Shown here: in pieces, positions 13,270 to 14,490 of the stretch
How positions within the stretch are numbered: the first letter of the stretch is position 1
Layout: each line of letters begins with the position of its first letter
Source: Actinomycetota bacterium
GTDB taxonomy: Bacteria; Actinomycetota; Thermoleophilia; Gaiellales; Gaiellaceae
Assembly: GCA_005885085.1 (NCBI GenBank)
Contig: VAXY01000060.1
Span: 1-14,490 of the forward strand
Reading direction: 5' to 3'
DNA: 14,490 nucleotides
Notes under the pieces: model-generated
Told to the model about the DNA's origin: nothing
The model's database searches: none
What the model saw: the letters and a program-made list of their open reading frames with translations, nothing else
Program-made: the position numbers and the translations under genes

Positions 13270-14490
13270 AGACACGGCGGATCACGATCGTCGCGAGCGA
13301 GCTGCTAGGCAGAGCCGGCACCGGCGGCGCGGGAACAGCCGACTCGCTGCTTGCCGTTGCACTCGGCCGCCATGGGCATCAGGTCGAGCTCCTCGTCGCG
13401 AGCGGACGGGACATCGGACCACTCAGTCCGGAGTGGACGCGCAGCTACGAGTCCGCGGGTGTCAACATCCGCGTCGTCGAGCACAACCCCGGCGTTCGGC
13501 CTCCCTATCTCGCGGCACCGTTCGAGATCTTCGAGGTCCTGCGCGAGAACCCGCCCGACGTCGTGGTCGTCGACGACTGGCGCGGCCTCGGGTACGCGGC
13601 GCTGCGAGCCCGCCAAGCAGGACGTGCGCTGACGGAGACGGCCTTCGTCGTGTACTGCCACGGCCCGGGCAGGGTGCTGTCGGCGTTTGCGGAGAAGGTT
13701 CCCGACACCCTCGAGCGCTTCGGCGAGCAGATTGCCGAGCGAACCTCGCTCGCGCTCGCGGACGTCGTCGTCAGCCCGAGCAGGTGGCTGCTCGAGTGGA
13801 TGCGTCACCACGCTTGGCCTGTGCCGGAGTCGGCCCGCGTAATCCAGTACCTCCGCGAGTCGACCGCCCTAGGCGAGCCACGCAGAGGGACGGCAGACGG
13901 CGGCGGCATCCGCCGCCTCGCGTTCTTCGGACAGTTGCGCGAGGGGAAAGGCATTCGCATCTTCCTCGCGGGCGTGAACCAGCTCGACTCGGAGCTGCTC
14001 GACGGCGTCGAACTGCTCTTCCTCGGCAGCGAAAGCAAGCGATGGCCGCGCGACCGCATCGTCAGCGCGCTTCCGGCGAAGACAGCCGGCGCCGCTCGTA
14101 TCGAGACGGCGCTCGCGCGCGAACAGGCGCTCGCGGAGCTACAACGGCCGGGGACGCTGGCCGTGATGCCGTCGCTCCTCGACAACTCGCCGAACACGGT
14201 GGCGGAGTGCGTCGAGTACAGCATCCCGTTCATCGCGACCGCAACCGGTGGGATTCCCGAGCTCGTGGCCGAGTCGGACCATGCCCGCGTGCTCTGCCGC
14301 CCGACGGCCGACGACCTCGCCGCAGCTCTCGCGCGTGCCCTCACAAACCCCCATTTCACGCCGGCGCGACCCGCCCGTGACGGCGGTGAAGCGCTCGACG
14401 CCTGGCTCGAGCTCGTCGACGCCGTACGGCCTTCCCCCGCCGCAGGCGTGCGACCGGCGACACATGTCGCCGTCGTCGCAGGCGATGAGG
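13266..14490 (+). CDS. glycosyltransferase, paralogue C: GT4 domain, start of a second domain cut by the window edge (partial)
   Basis: From the ATG at 13266 the frame stays open for 408 codons to the last base, so the gene continues beyond the window. It begins MKTRRITIVASELL like its neighbours. It has TGGAGTADSLLAVALGRHGH (19-38), FVVYCHGPG with His132, VVVSPSRWLLEWM (167-179), FFGQLREGKG (220-229) and MPSLLDNSPNTVAEC (301-315). In the last block the first glutamate of EX7E is Asp306, paired with Glu314; such DNSPN variants occur in active GT4 enzymes. Gln223 replaces the arginine found in GRL...KG of the other copies. After the GT4 domain ends near residue 392, THVAVVAGDE (399-408) resembles the first strand of the GT2-like domain of paralogue B, so a two-domain protein is likely. 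The start overlaps the paralogue B stop by 4 bp. Frames carrying long alternative readings here are Arg-rich and not coding. Confidence 0.88.
   Translation, partial: MKTRRITIVASELLGRAGTGGAGTADSLLAVALGRHGHQVELLVASGRDIGPLSPEWTRSYESAGVNIRVVEHNPGVRPPYLAAPFEIFEVLRENPPDVVVVDDWRGLGYAALRARQAGRALTETAFVVYCHGPGRVLSAFAEKVPDTLERFGEQIAERTSLALADVVVSPSRWLLEWMRHHAWPVPESARVIQYLRESTALGEPRRGTADGGGIRRLAFFGQLREGKGIRIFLAGVNQLDSELLDGVELLFLGSESKRWPRDRIVSALPAKTAGAARIETALAREQALAELQRPGTLAVMPSLLDNSPNTVAECVEYSIPFIATATGGIPELVAESDHARVLCRPTADDLAAALARALTNPHFTPARPARDGGEALDAWLELVDAVRPSPAAGVRPATHVAVVAGDE

Noticed and set aside
13097..14380. 427-codon plus-strand frame over the right end
   Set aside because: It is Arg/Ala/Pro-rich noise in another frame of paralogue C, whose own frame carries all the GT4 motifs.
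1..14490. Mobile element, phage island, CRISPR array or toxin-antitoxin module
   Set aside because: No transposase, integrase, terminal inverted repeats, spaced direct repeats or small two-gene module could be found; gene packing is continuous and uniform.

Overview
The window is very GC-rich by eye and almost entirely coding, with GTG starts used alongside ATG and genes packed by 4-22 bp overlaps. The style and the protein families fit a high-GC actinobacterium, possibly of the Thermoleophilia/Gaiellales type, but nothing here fixes the taxonomy. No rRNA, tRNA, CRISPR array, insertion sequence, integrase or phage gene is visible. The content is that of a cell-surface polysaccharide or glycoconjugate locus. 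No stretch above 300 bp lacks a gene; the longest gap between genes is 21 bp.

Layout. At the left edge lies the last 34 codons of a plus-strand gene (1-105). It runs convergently into a minus-strand operon of seven genes (8911 down to 41). In transcription order these are: aldehyde dehydrogenase, ketopantoate-reductase-like enzyme, NeuA-like CMP-sugar-acid cytidylyltransferase, enolase-superfamily (mandelate racemase subgroup) acid-sugar dehydratase, full-length transketolase, a GT-B glycosyl/glycerophosphotransferase-like protein, and a polytopic GT-C-like membrane glycosyltransferase. Every junction overlaps (4, 22, 4, 10, 4 and 4 bp), so the seven proteins are probably made together.

Divergently from the operon, only 21 bp from its first start codon, begins a plus-strand block of three paralogous large glycosyltransferases (8933-10675, 11368-13269, and 13266 running off the right edge). 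Each starts with a GT4-type GT-B domain. In the first two, and probably the third, this is followed by a GT2-like GT-A domain. A PIG-L/LmbE-type deacetylase gene on the minus strand (10672-11352) sits between the first two. It shares a CTAG stop tetranucleotide with the first and starts 15 bp from the second.

How the genes may work together (inference). The operon holds a CMP-sugar-acid synthetase but, inside this window, no NeuB/KdsA-type condensing enzyme and no NeuC-type epimerase. Instead it has an aldehyde dehydrogenase next to an acid-sugar dehydratase, which together could turn an aldose-like aldehyde into a 2-keto-3-deoxy acid. The cytidylyltransferase could then activate that acid. 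The transketolase could build or extend the carbon skeleton, and the reductase could act on a 2-keto acid. The two transferases at the end of the operon and the three GT4-GT2 proteins would assemble the glycan, with the PIG-L enzyme removing N-acetyl groups. This possible aldolase-independent route to a CMP-activated ulosonic acid is the most interesting hypothesis in the window.
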